Below are positions 25,535 to 58,066 of a stretch of 64,000 nucleotides of DNA, piece after piece (the stretch's first letter is position 1; the number at the start of each line of letters is the position of its first letter). Origin of the DNA: Tubulanus polymorphus (Eukaryota > Nemertea > Palaeonemertea > Tubulaniformes > Tubulanidae); NCBI RefSeq assembly GCF_964204645.1, contig NC_134031.1, positions 5,005,001 through 5,069,000 on the forward strand, read 5' to 3'. The position numbers and the translations under genes were made by a program. The notes beneath the pieces were generated by a model, which was given only the letters and a program-made list of their open reading frames with translations, made no database searches and had not been told where the DNA came from.

Positions 25535-28500
25535 TTTTTATAAAACTGAAGAATATCAAAGCAAAACTTGGTGTCAACCCGGAAGATTTCCGATTCTAAT
25601 TCCGAGGACTGTGTATCCTGAATATCATTTCTGAATCTGTATTAAGACATCAAACCGCGAAGAGATGTCGGGCGTGTGTGATAATGTAAAACTAGTGGTA
25701 GTGGGCGATGGTGCCGTCGGTAAAAGTTGTCTATTGATATCGTTCGCTACGGGTAGTTTTCCCGGTGAATATATACCGACTGTCTTTGATAATTACTCAC
25801 AGAATATGCTCATAGATGGCCGACCATACAACATTGGTCTTTGGGACACTGCAGGGCAGGTAAGTAGGATGCTTTCGGCGAAAAATTTCGTTTATCGTCT
25901 CGTGTGGATGATTTTTCGATTTTGCATGGTAGTGTATATGATACGGGTAAATAACACATTTCACATTTCCTTCGTCTTTCGATTACCACGAATTGAGTGA
26001 GGTGCACCACATTGGAAGTGGTCCCGAAGTGATTTTGTAATACAGGTCTGCAGCCTTAATTATTCAAACCGCCACCTTGAAACCATCATCGAAGTCTAAA
26101 CGATCATTTTTGAACGTTAAAACGACTTCTTTTGGCTTTTGTAGACACATTTTTAGTTTTGTTATTCACCAAAAGTCCAAAGTCCGGTTGGGCCAACCAG
26201 TACGTAACTGCATTAGAATTGCGTAATTTTCTATGGGGACAGAAACATCCCGTAGCGAACAAAGCCGGGCGTTAGGTCGGAGTGCGACTACTCTATTGCT
26301 ACTACTCTAGAGATTGTTACGTCGCATCGCTAAAATATAGAACATGTGCGACGCATTGCGGCGCGATCGTCACAGGCGATCGTGAACAATCGCGTCGCGG
26401 TGAGTTTAAGTCGCCAATGAAAATGAACCACAGTCGTATGGAAACTTTTATCTATTTTGTTTTAAGCACCGCTATGGCGACGGTGACTCGCATGCAACTA
26501 ATACTGGCAGGCGATGGCAACATCGGTAAATCCATGTTAATTCACGCGAACGCCGATGATGGTATTCCACCCGAATACGGAGCTCGGATGGACCCAAGCC
26601 TCGGTTTTGAACTCTACGCCTTGGTGACCATTGACGGAAAAAAATACAATATCAGTCTATTTGAATCGGGTCCGGTATGTATCTCGTATACATCACTCTC
26701 TGTATAACCTTTCCCCGAGAGAAAATCGATATTATGCGCTTAAATCGTGGTAATCGGACGAGAGTTTCGCCAGCCTCCAAAAACTAGGTTCGAATCTCGA
26801 AAGGGTTTGGAATTCTTGGACTAATTGATCCCGGTGATAATTTCGGATCTTGTTGTTTCGATTCATTCGGAAAATCTATAATTTCTCCAATTGAATTTTC
26901 AGGAGGATTACGATCGTTTACGGCCGTTGTCCTATCCGCAAACGGACGTGTTCCTGATGTGTTTCAGCGTCGACCGTCCGACTTCATTCGAAAACATCAG
27001 AGATAAATGGTACCCCGAAGTGAGACGTCACTGCCCGAATGTACCCTGTTTGATCGTTGGGTGCAAAGCTGGTGTGTATATAAGTCAATCCAACGGTCAA
27101 ATCACGTTTCGCAATGAAAAATGATACTCCAATTTGTTTCTCCATTATTTAATCAATTCTGCTCTGCACTGCCTTTTGATTGGTTCTTAATTGGTAATGA
27201 TTCGTAATGTCTTATCGTAAGCGGTTGATATTGAGCCATTTTAAATTAAGCGTCAACATTCTATTTCCCAGCGTTTCTGTTTATAGAAAGATTCGCCCGC
27301 GAAAGAATTCAATAGAAAAAAAAATTAAATTCCAATTTATCCACAATTTGAAAGTTTTTTACATTCTCCAGCCCACTATCTTAAATGACAAGAAAAAAGA
27401 AACTTTGATGTAATTTTTCTGCCAGTACATGTGTGAATTTCCACAATGTCCCCATTTAGATTTGCGATGGGATGCCCATGCAAGCACGAGGACATTAGTT
27501 TCAACTAAGAGCATTCAGCAGTTATCCAAAGAACTGGGATTCCAGTACTTCGAAACTAGTGCGAAATCTAGTGCCGGCCTAAAAGAAGCGTTTGGAGCAG
27601 CGGTAATGTATCGGGCTTCTTATGCTTGACCATCTATTTCGAAAAAGCTTTATGTCGATTATAAATATATCAATTCATGTTATAGATTAAAGAATTTGAA
27701 CTCGAAAAATCGCGCAGATCGTTGAAAGGGAAAGTACGTGGCTTCGGGCGCAAGCGAAAACCGCTGCCGATCGCACCTATCATGCCCCCTGCTGGTAAAA
27801 ACATGAACTACGTATGCCAAACTGAGCGTTATTCGCTTATGATTACTTACAGTTATTGATTATTTCAGGCAAAGCACCTGTGGTTGAAGTTGAGACGTCC
27901 AGATTTGCGTCAGATTGGAAACGAATTTTGGAAAGTCCTCGCCACAGTGACGTCACGTTTCTGTTAAACGACGGCCAAAGACTCGACGCCCACGCGGTTT
28001 TACTCGCCAGTGCGTCCGAGTTCTTCAGACGAGCTTTAGGATTAGAAGCTGTTGAGGTGAAGAATACATGTTTCGTTGAAAACTTAGTAGATATTCCTTT
28101 GAGAATAAGTTCAATCTTTGCTCACTAGGTGGTGCCAAACCGGTGTCAAAATAGGCATTGATGTATACAGATTCCTCCAAAAGTATATGTATTGTAAATA
28201 GTATACATACATTTGGTTTTGTAAAATAAGGTCTGTTTTAAAATGCCGATATTGTCTGTTTTTGTAATCAATTGTGAACACTGTTTCTTCCTCCATATAC
28301 CATGGAAATGGTTGGAGTTTAAATGGATATATTTTATTCTGCTGATGGTAAAATGCTCACCGATCGCTCTAACATTCTAGATATGTCGTTTTGATTAGAA
28401 TTTAGACTCACTTGCCTCCAACAGTCTCGGTTCGTGTTACAGGAAAACCAGTTGTCGAAAGTGAAATCGCAGTATCAGGCAGTTTCGCCAGACGCTATAA

Positions 28501-31500
28501 ACGCTGGTAGCGTGCGAGGAATAAGCGGTGTTGTGAACGAGAAAATAGATGGCGCTGAACGGACTGTATTTACGATTTCCGACGAAATAGCACCGCAGAA
28601 TTTCGTCTACATTTTAGAATACCTTTACAGCGGTAAATATTGATGTTTCTAGGCCGGTTCAGAGGGTGATAGCACCATCTATTGGCCATCCGGTTTTGTA
28701 GACTGGAACTACTGACTTGGCATACTTCCGATCCGTATCTCGGAATATCGCTCCGCTCAGAAAACCCTTTCAAATCAAATAACTCGAAATCCAAAAATTC
28801 CCAATTGTCTGCCATGGTTCATAAACTCAACACTCAGACGATGTCGGACGGTTCCGAGAAATCCGAGTCTACTGTATAAACAACCCTGATCTATGCGAGA
28901 ACCGGGACCAGGTTGCACACGTCATCTCGAGTTGGAATACTTTTATTCTGAGTCAAATCTTAACCGAAAACTGTGGAACTAGGTCCGAGTCAATTTTGTA
29001 ATTTCTTATCGTTCAAATGTAATTGATTTTCAGTTATATCGCCCTATATTTGACCAGACTACCGACTAGTTATCAGATACCCAAAATGTCAAGTCCCGGG
29101 TCCCTTCAATGTCTCCTTTATTTAAAGGTTTGCCTAACTTCGACGACAGCGTTCCCGGTGACGAGGAAATCGAAAATCTGAAAAATACCGCCGACATTTT
29201 CGCCTTGAACGAATTGGTAAATATCTGCGAAAACCAGTCCAACGACGAAGAATTTCTGAACCCTAGTATCGGAACGTATCTAAATGACGAAACCGGCCAG
29301 CGCATGAAACAACTGTTCTTCAACAAACCGCACCTCGCTGACGTCATCTTCAAATTGAACGGTATTTTCATCTTTTACGAAACATTTGTTTTTTTTAAAC
29401 AAGAGCCGGTTTCGTACAAGGCTTTTTTTACAGTTCCCAGGTGCCACGATTTTTGGTAACCGCTGGGTCCGCATTGTTGAATTTTTGTCCCTATTTTTCT
29501 TCTAATTTAATTTTCTTATTTCGTTCATATCTCTGGATTGGATTGTGATAGAAACAAAGTAAAATTATCGATGAACTCAGCTGATAATTAACTGCTTTAT
29601 GATATTACTCATTCATAAAGTTGATGCAACAATGCGCCCGGGTGAAGTTATAAACATATCGTCTTTCCAATAATTCAACTTGAATTATTACTCATCTCAT
29701 TCAAAAGTTCGTCATTCTAACAAATTTCAATCAAATTTTGTGAATTTTCAGGATCAATATTTACTTATGAGTGGTTTTATCTTCATTAGTTTTTCAGTAA
29801 TTGCGAGTCAAACTTCCAATGCACGTTTCCAGCACGCGGTTTTGAAGTTAAAACCGATCTATGAATATGCGTAATTCCCTTTGAATCATTGAACGAAATA
29901 TTTCCACGAATAACATTCGCACAGAAAGGGATTTAAAACAATTCATTTAATTTACTGACATAAGTTTGGATTTCTGGACGCTGTAAACACCGTTACAGTA
30001 ATTGGTTTATACATTGATCACTACAAGGCGTTATATTACGGGGCGGTGTGTACTACGTCATCAATATTGACGGTTTCTTCCAATTACAACTGTGAATATT
30101 GGCCTTAATTTTGTCATAAAACCTAATTTCATGACTCTTATTTAGCAGATTTTTGTGCATTTTTAGTAATCACATGAGTAGATGTGATGTATTTTTTTTC
30201 AATCCAAGACGTCAACTTTCAAGTTAGGTTTTCTTGTTTCTAGATACGAAGGTATACGCTCATAAGGCTGTGTTGGGGGCACGATGTGAAGTACTGTCGG
30301 CGATGTTCAGCGGTAGTTTCAACGAAGGGACCGAATCGTGCTCCGAGGTAACGACACCATTTCATGATCCTTTACATATATACCAGCAAACATCCGTTGA
30401 AACCACAAGGTGTCTCCTAGCCCCGGATTTACAGATTCTTCGATTTTTCTGGGTTAAATTAAAGGTCACGAAATAAGATACCGTTGCACCAGTTCACGCA
30501 TATCAAAATACATACAACGAATACTGAGTAATAGATCGTATAGTCGGTTAATTTTTAGCCGCAAAATATTTTCCTTGCGCGTAATATTTTATATCTTAGC
30601 CAGTTACGAAGGTCGAAAAAGCTTCATGGCAAACAACTAAATTTTAGTTATTGCAATCTTTATTAAACTTTAACAAAAAACCCTCCCAAAATGTATTTCG
30701 TTTTTTTTCAGATAAAAATTCCCGATGTTGATGAAGAAACGTTTCTAGCTCTGTTGGAATTTCTATATACCGACCACGCGCCGATAGAAGATGGCGATTC
30801 GGTTGGTATTCTTGTACTGGCCGATCAGTACTGCGTGCCGAGACTGGTTAATCTATGCGAATTGTACATCACCAAAGAAGTCGACAGGGCCGTGACTAAA
30901 AACATCGAAAAAGCCGACATAGACGTCATATCGCTTCTCTATACGTCGGAAGTAAGTGCATCCTATACGACAATGGGATACCGGCACTCACCCGATAGCG
31001 CAACAAAACACTGGGTTATTCATAGTGAAAACCAGTTTATTTTCAATGAAATTTGAACTCGACTTTTAGGCTTCAAATCCGAAAATTATCATTGAAGTTG
31101 ATATTTAGGTTTCCAAATCCAAAAATAAACGTGTCATCAGATAGATATAAGATCAGCTATCAATACTCAGTGTATGGTATAGATTTCACTGAAAATTGAT
31201 TCACTAACGAGAAAAGTCGATTCGAATTTTAATTGAAATGTAGAAGGATATTGACAGGCGCGGATACTCACCACTACCGAGAGAGGCAGTGCCCACTAGC
31301 GATCCTGGTGGATTATTGCTGGATCCTCGCGTTGCCGGTATCCCGATCGAAACGTTTGTACTCCCGAAGACGAAATCGGATTTTTCCGTAACAAAAATGA
31401 AGCGAAGGCGAAGTAAATTTTCCTCGAGAAAATTCTACGTGAAATAGTGCACAATATATAAAACTCGAAAAAAGAACGCTCACTCAGTTACTTTTCCTTC

Positions 31501-31863
31501 GACAAGTTCTTCTCACGGCCCCGATTGAAAGATATTGATATAGCGTAAAATACAACTTTTGAAATGGCCGGGCTGGGAGTGAGGGAACGTTAGTTACCTC
31601 GGCGGTCCTGAAGATATCTTTATTCACTCCAAATTTCTTGTATTTTGCAGCGTCACAACGCCGAGCAATTAGTAACGTGGTGTCTACATTTCATCAGCAG
31701 TAACTACATCGCCTTCGAGAACAGGCCCGACTTCTGTAATTTGAAAGGCGAGTTCCTAGACCACGTCGAGGAGCACCGCTGGCCGCCAGTGTCGTATCTG
31801 AACGAAGTTCAAGAATACGAAATTCAGATGACAAAACAAGGCGAATCATGCCAGGTCATGTAA
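25535..31863 (+). CDS. racA: Rho-related GTPase RacA/RhoBTB-like, copy B (canonical Rac motifs)
   Basis: Coding exons: 25665-25859 (exon begins at 25535; ATG 25665), 26903-27071, 27460-27602, 27686-27794, 27869-28056, 28443-28632, 29128-29361, 30244-30347, 30712-30951, 31651-31863. Total 594 aa. The GTPase domain is strikingly Rac-like: P-loop GDGAVGKS, switch [12 protein letters not shown] with Thr39 (Rac Thr35), WDTAGQ and [15 protein letters not shown]. Then come a basic linker, two BTB domains ([15 protein letters not shown]), a C-terminal extension with EHRWPP, and the ending CQVM, a potential farnesylation box. Known RhoBTB proteins link substrates to Cullin-3. The intact switches make this the likely active member of the pair. 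An alternative first exon lies inside its first coding intron (26467-26674). Confidence 0.95.
26467..26674 (+). CDS. Extra alternative first exon of racA-like copy B, divergent GTPase N-terminus
   Basis: Acceptor-like TTTTAAG ends at 26466. ATG at 26474 opens 67 codons to a donor (GGTCCG|GTATGT) in phase 0, exactly what exon 26903 needs. It is the same length as copy A's first exon and aligns with it: P-loop AGDGNIGKS at 12-20, [11 protein letters not shown] where the others have [11 protein letters not shown]. It lacks a recognisable switch-I Thr, and the DTAGQ segment reads ESGP. Copy A lacks the whole 0.6-kb segment (about 26255-26868). As a first exon it would replace the canonical Rac N-terminus with a likely non-hydrolysing one. 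Expression is unproven; it could be a relic. Confidence 0.65.
29385..29835. repeat. Insertion in copy B intron 7 containing a displaced copy of intron-1 DNA
   Basis: The corresponding place in copy A is only about 40 bases. Part of the insert (about 29490-29765) resembles the DNA before the first coding exon (25320-25490 and 16500-16660), including TTACTCATCTCATTCAAAAG. It looks like an internal segmental copy. Confidence 0.6.
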
Positions 31864-32118
31864 TCACACGAACTGTCCTTAGAGAAGGGTATAAAAAGGG
31901 AACATTTCCAGGCAGAGTGAGGCCATATGCGGGTTCAGCCGCTTCGCGGAAACCTAAAACGGTAGCTCTGTGCATATGGCACAAATCCGAGAAATCAGCA
32001 TTGTCGGATCGATCTAAATACTCATAAAATAAGACGGCTTATACTGTTTGTGATAGTGAAGACCAATGACACTTTATTATTATTATTATCTTTAAATACA
32101 TTGTGTGTACATAGCTTA

Positions 32119-32124
32119 AATAAA
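32119..32124 (+). terminator. Polyadenylation signal AATAAA, copy B
   Basis: Conserved with copy A, about 255 bases past the stop codon. Confidence 0.55.
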
Positions 32125-32682
32125 ATAAGTATTTCATGTCTTCGAATAAGATAAATCTGTGATAATATGATAGACGATTTTTGTACATATATAGTTTATC
32201 GAGTAGAATCGCAGTGTTCATTTTAAAGCTTCCAGATTACCATTTAAAACAATATATCATTTTCGTCATCACCGTTCGGCAGACATTATATTTTCTATTG
32301 TAATTTTCATTATTTTCGCGTTAAACTTGAATCGTTTCGTTATCATCTAAATACGGCTACGAGAGTGTGATTGAATTGATATAATTTGCGATGATATTAC
32401 TTATACATGTATAATACATATTTTGCAGTTCGTACGAATAAAACCCATTTCTTTCGTTGCAAGGATGATGTTTCAAAGTGACTTACTTTCACTAAGTGAG
32501 GTGAACTCGAAAATGTCGCCCAGACCTAACCGAATACCACATTCTTCCTAACAGATATATCCGGAGCCTTTTTAGAAATAGGTAATTTTGATTCATGGTC
32601 AAGCATCAGATTCGTGGTTAGAATTTTGCGCGACTCTACAACTGGTTCTGGGCTCGAATTATCCATCGGTAAAAACCCGGGT

Positions 32683-32797
32683 CCAGGTTTATATATAGGC
32701 TGGTACTATCTTTGACGCTAGGGCTTACTCAATTCATTTTCACTTTAGTAAACCACCCCGGGTTGAAAACAATACCAGTCTATCAAACCAGCCCCCG
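32683..32797. mobile_element. Short palindromic repeat, GGCTAACTCAATTCATTTTC family, copy 1
   Basis: Inverted ends (CCAGG...TATAGGCTGGTA and TACCAGTCTATC...) around TCAATTCATTTTC. Related copies occur at about 35471-35577 and, in part, 55808-55868. It is absent from unit A at the matching place, so it postdates the duplication. Confidence 0.5.
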
Positions 32798-33419
32798 ATG
32801 ATTACCTATTTTGCAAAAATACATGCATTTGAAATTTACTATCCACAGAACGGTTATCATTCTTATCAAAGTATTTGTTGAACATGTTTCTGTACAAAAA
32901 TCACGCATATTAGACAGACAAAGGAGGTACAAAATTAATCAAAAGACACATATCTCAAGGGTTTCGGTACGATATACATTATTACACCACTTATGTCGGC
33001 GTTTCGACATAAACACGAAAAACATTAATTATTCAAAATATTTTACATAACAATATGTACAATTATCATGTTTGTATATGTATATACATGTACATCATTA
33101 CAGAGTGAATTGAATATATCTCCTAATAAGAAACGCCTCTAACAAATCTACTATCCTACGAGTCAATTCACCAATTCATTTCAAACCTCGCACCGAATTC
33201 GTCGCCGCAAATGAATTACTTTGTTATTTGATTTTAGTTTTCAAATATATAATCATCTGTGTATTGAAATAAGAAACAAATTCAATCCAGCCATCCATAT
33301 ATGTATATCAGTTTTTCTTTCCACTCTCGACGATGGCAAGATCGATTTTCTTTCACAAAAAGAAATGAATATCCACGTGCTCGGTAGACTTGGTCGGCAG
33401 ACGACGTCGGCCATTTTGA

Positions 33420-53172
<19,753 letters not shown>

Positions 53173-53486
53173 TTTAAGAACTTTCGGCGTGTTTCGACAC
53201 GCGGAATCTGATGATGAATTTCTATATTCAGACGCGTTCACCTCGAATCGATCGATTGGCGCGTCGAAGAAGCTACGACATTGTCTCGATAACAGGAGAA
53301 CGAGTATACGGCGATTATCCAACAACCAGACGGGAGACTTGAAACACACGTGTCGCCGATCGGATGGTTTTGACAGTTTAATTCCACAACCCGAACTTCA
53401 AAAGCTTTAACTAACGAAGCTGTTGTAGATGGCCAAATGCGTTTTATGCCCGGCGTCGTCGCGGATAATTAGATCTATCTTCGCCG

Positions 53487-53783
53487 ATGACGATGTTTTT
53501 AGAAGAATTTTCTATAGATAATCACGTTACACCGGAGCAGTCCGACGATTTCAAGCCGGAGCGATCACGCTGCACAAGTAGAATAATCGACCCGGATAGA
53601 TTGCGCTCAATTAACGACGAGTTTCGCCGAGTTTCGGGTCAGAGATTGCAGCGCGTCGCCAGCGATATCGACGCGAACTGGTCACTCGTAAAGCGAAAAA
53701 CTTTTCACCACAGAACAACCCTATACGCGATGCCGAAGAAACATAAACCGGAATCAGCAGAGAAAAAAAAACGACGTCAATAA
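53487..53783 (+). CDS. Small hypothetical protein with a BH3-like motif
   Basis: A single-exon ORF of 98 codons from ATG 53487 to TAA 53783, preceded by an in-frame stop about 20 bases upstream. The product is hydrophilic, with an acidic N-terminal third and a basic tail (KKHKPESAEKKKRRQ). Residues 39-46 read LRSINDEF, close to the BH3 core of pro-apoptotic Bcl-2 relatives (L-x-x-I-G-D-E-F in Bim), but with Asn for the usual small residue and Asp at the first hydrophobic position. No C-terminal membrane anchor. It starts 315 bases from the peptidase exon at 53172, divergently. It may be a BH3-only protein, an unrelated small protein, or a chance ORF. Codon composition is richer in G+C than the flanks. 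Confidence 0.4.
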   Translation: MTMFLEEFSIDNHVTPEQSDDFKPERSRCTSRIIDPDRLRSINDEFRRVSGQRLQRVASDIDANWSLVKRKTFHHRTTLYAMPKKHKPESAEKKKRRQ

Positions 53784-54520
53784 TTTCACGATTCAACCAT
53801 CCGTATATGCCCGTATATCCCACACGCGAGTATACCGAAGAATATACTTGAATATCGTAAATATATACGCGTATTTATGTAAACAGCGAGAAGCTATCGT
53901 TTATCCTTAAACAAACAACTAAAATATACGAATGTATCAACACAACGAATATTAATGTGTGGACAGATGCGGTCGCAAAGCTTAGCATTATAGTCACCAT
54001 AAAATATACATTCCTAGGTTTATGTCACACAAACGTATTAAGTCATTTGACGCCTATCTACACGCAGTTAAAGCGCGGATGTAACAGCAATATGGAACAT
54101 AATTCGCTAAACAAGCATATCGTAAAAAAAGAACATCGTCCGCGCTCGCGATATTTGCGCGCAAAGACAAACAGCATTTATTCAAACGTCCGGCGTTGTC
54201 TATCGACAAATATTTCCTCGATAAAACAACGGAAAATATACGCATATATACACCGTCGGTATATCGAAATGCGTAAACGGAAGTTCAAAGATATATAGAG
54301 CCTGTTGCGATCAGATACGGCGTGTCAGGCGAACACAGTACGGTGTTCCAGGAAGACTTCGAGGAATGTCGCATCGATGCGGCTCGCCGAATTCGCCGCC
54401 GCAGGGATAACAATATAGAAAACAGCGAAAAAACCGACACACACGCATATAACTAATACATACATTTAACATATATATATACATATATATATTTGAAAAG
54501 CTTATATGGTTACCGTTTAA
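53784..54520 (+). other. AT-rich stretch, possible 3' untranslated region of the small ORF
   Basis: Rich in TAAATATAT and TATTTATG words and without a convincing ORF. It could be the 3' end of the 53487 transcript; no clean polyadenylation signal was assigned. Confidence 0.25.
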
Positions 54521-54892
54521 CGGATCTAATCGACCTGATGCTAATTTGTACTAATGAAGTTGCTGCTGCGCTGGTGCGCCACTGACACGAACTCGCAATT
54601 AACAGCCGCATTACGGGACTATACCGGCCGACTGTGGAATGGAGATTTATTTCTTTTTCAACCGCGTTTTCGAAAATGCGGCAAACCTCACGATCCGGGC
54701 ACAGCGATGAAGTACGTTTAAATAGTCGAATGGATGAATGGCAGCTGTTTTGCTTGATTAGCAATTAATACGACTAGTTAATTACGCCGTTAATTGCCTT
54801 GGTTGGATGTATGACTTAATTAGTTGAATTTCACCGAGTCTTCGGTTGTTTCCACGGTGATTCTACGATTTCGTGTACCCCACCCAGTTGTA

Positions 54893-55090
54893 CGCTCCCA
54901 ACGCACACGACACAGGGAAACAGAAGTTATCAGTAAACAGAAACATTATTTCCGAGCGTTTCCCTATGTCGTGTGCGTGTGTGAAACGAGAAACATGTTT
55001 TCGAGAACAAAGTTTCCGAGATCAAACATGTGTCATTCCGTGTTTCTCTGTGTTTTCGTGTTTCAGTGTGCGCGTGCATCTTGTGTGCGT
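54893..55090. mobile_element. GAAACA-rich palindromic repeat, copy c
   Basis: ACACGACACAGGGAAACAGA pairs with GTTTCCCTATGTCGTGTG downstream. A second inverted block (GAAACATGTTTTCGAG and following) leads to GTTTCTCTGTGTTTTCGTG. This is the longest member of the family. Confidence 0.7.
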
Positions 55091-56128
55091 GGGTTCTTGG
55101 GCGAAGAAAATGAATACGTAGCTTCGTTTGCTACGGAATTTCATGCCACTCGCCGCTGGTCGAAATAATCATCAATTTTCAATAAATAGACGTCGAGAAC
55201 AGAAGAAAAATTGCAGACGCCGGATAAACGGAAGATATTTTCTTGGGAAAGGTTTACACGGTCATACGAAACGTAGGTCTGATTCTCGTGTTACCGACAT
55301 TTTCCCGCCAAAATCGTTTCGCAGTAGAGGAATTTGAAGAAATCCGACGCGTGTCGACATGAACAGAAATCTACCGAAGACGAACTCGATCCAGCATCGA
55401 TTATCTAGCGCCAGAATGGTTTCGGACAGAATAGACCGGAATAGACCTTCTCAAATTGTTCATTGCTTATGTACGATAACACGAAATTCCGAACGGTTAC
55501 AAGTTACATATCTAATAATATGAAATCCTGATGTTGAATGAATTAAGCCCATAGATTAAATTCTTAGTCAATTGCACAGGCAATTGCACAATCATGGCTT
55601 AAGTCAGTCTAAAACCAGCTTAGTTCTATGATAATCTATTACAACCTAAGAAGAGTATCAAGATTTATGACCACTGTTTGACTTACGACCGTGCAACCGA
55701 GCCAGGAGTGTATACTTCGACAACAAGTTGTCGGTCAGATTTGACGCTACTTATACTGAAATTATCAACTCATTATCAACTCATTTATCAACTCATTTCA
55801 ACGATTTCAACCGGTTCTTAAGACTGGAATTGTCTTTAACCCGGGGCTAACTTAATTCATTTTCAATTGAGTCGAAGTTTCGATCAGAAAATACGTCGAC
55901 GACTGGTATTCTCGCTGCCCTAACGATTTTCTACCGAAAATAGATATCTCATATCTACAAGGATTATACATAACGCAATAAGATACTGTAAAGGATAAAT
56001 AACAAATGGATTTAAAATGAATATGAAATAAATGAATAATACCAACGTGAAAATTTGGAGGAACACACACGACGCGCACGCAAAACAAACTGAATAAAAA
56101 CCTGCAGTGAATACGGCGCCTGATTTCT

Positions 56129-56405
56129 CATGGGCGTCCCCAGGAATTGCTTTGAGGAGTTCGTTACTAGGAAAAGAGGGGGTCTGGGGGGTCCAACCCC
56201 AGATAATTTTTGAAATTTTCGTGCAAGAGGCGCGTTCTGGTGTAATCTGAGGCCGATAGTTAGACTGGTTACCGTTTACTTTGCATGTATCGATTTTATT
56301 TTGCTAATTTAGCAAATGCAGACCACTGTGCCGACGTTCGTCGACGTTTGAAAATTCATAAAAGGGGGTTTGTTCGAACTACCGAACCCCCTAGGGACGC
56401 CCATG
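56129..56405. mobile_element. 277-bp element with CATGGGCGTCCC terminal inverted repeats
   Basis: Perfect 12-base ends CATGGGCGTCCC / GGGACGCCCATG, followed inside by G-rich GGGGGTCTGGGGGG. Non-coding. A clear target duplication was not found. Confidence 0.75.
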
Positions 56406-57539
56406 ACTCTCGACCAAGCTAACGGAGTCACAGAATTCAGGCGGGGACAAGTTCTGAACAGGTTAATGAATATATGTATGTATAGCACACATGGGATTTT
56501 CTGTACTAACGCCGTCTCTTTATCTTATATTCAAATTATCAATATGATTTCGTGTCTTGAGGAGAACCTGCGATCCGGCAGGGACGACCCGAGAAACGAT
56601 CATCTGCCACACGCGCTTCCACCGTGTCCGGCAGTGACGGACACGATCCTTTTTGCCGCTTGTAAACAAATTATCGAGTAATTTTGCGCAACGTGCTACT
56701 GATGAATTTCGCGCAGACGTTGGCGAAATGCAGTTTACACTCGGTGTGGTTGTCTGTTGAACCGTGTCTGATGACCAACAGTCGAAACTGATTCAATCAC
56801 GACGCCTTCACTGCGATCTTCCGCTCCGAGTACAACGTGAAATTGTCATAACTGCACCGTCTGTGATTTGATTTCCATGAAAGACGCCAGACGCAGACAT
56901 CGCTACTGGTCCGTCGCTGAAATACGACGCTTCCGAATTTTGAATCGTCATTGTTACGAGTCACATTTTCACCACAAATAAACGAGTGCATATAGTATAT
57001 TTTCCAACATCGACCGATGGTGTGTACGTATTTTAGCATAATTGGCATCAACTGTTATTTTGCCGTTGGGTTTGTTTGGTGGGTGTACGTCGTAATGTTT
57101 GTACTCCCACGAGATCATCGATCATTAAAACGTGAACGTCGCGAAAGATAAAAAGTGCCTGGATATCATATCTCTGGGAGGTTTATTCCGTAGTGTAAGC
57201 GATCGGTTTACACGCGTATTGGCGATGGTTCAGACAAAATACCCAAAGCGTATTAAAGATCGTTCGACGATACAAAATGAGCATTATAGTCGACTTGAGA
57301 AATCCCTGGCCGAAAAGCTGAGAATGACCCGCGGGCGAATATGAATGATATTATGAAGACGGTTTATCCAAAATGTACACGATTTAGCTGTCATTCTAGT
57401 ATCAGAACCCGATTGCAAGGAGGCTTATTCCACCCAGTGTGCATGTATATAGCCGACAACTTCAAATCAGTTGCCCGACAAAGTTGTAGAACCCATTTTG
57501 GTTCTACAACCCAGCTAAAACCATCATACAATTTAAGAC

Positions 57540-57780
57540 CCCAGGGGCGGGTTCCATATAGTTATGACTAAAGACCAAAATTGGTCTTACATCTCAAGAC
57601 TGGTCTTAAGTTGTTAGATTGGCTATAGAAAAGGTGGTCTTAGAGGGTTCTTAAGTCTAAGCCTTGACTATGGAACCAGCCCTTGAGCCCATAGTCTTAA
57701 GTTGTTACACAGGCTTTAGAACTAAGTTGGTCTTAGAATAGTCTTAGATACAAGTCATGACTGTGCAACTGGCCCCAGGG
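57540..57780. mobile_element. MITE-like element, GGTCTTAAG family, copy 2
   Basis: Ends CCAGGGGCGGGTTCCA and (inverted) CCTGGGGCCAGTTGCA are imperfect inverted repeats, each followed by AGT(T/C)ATGACT. The interior repeats TTGGTCTTA and TTAAGTTGTTA several times. Confidence 0.7.
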
Positions 57781-57965
57781 CAACTCAAATCCGTGGGCCG
57801 AATCTTTTGTATAGATATTCACCCCCGTTTTTTAGGAACTCCCACGTGCTCGAACGATGCCAAGGCTCCGCCAGCAAACGCCTCTCTGATCGCGTATCGG
57901 TTACACACAATCGAGTTAATAGAGTACTCAATTTCATTTGCATATTATAGACGCTCTACTACATA

Positions 57966-58066
<101 letters not shown>

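Larger units (their letters stand above)
23860..33240 (+). repeat. Tandem gene duplication, unit B
   Basis: Second unit of the head-to-tail duplication. The junction with unit A lies between about 23.54 and 23.86 kb in non-homologous DNA. Its right end comes within about 200 bases of the stop codon of the convergent M13 peptidase gene. Confidence 0.93.
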
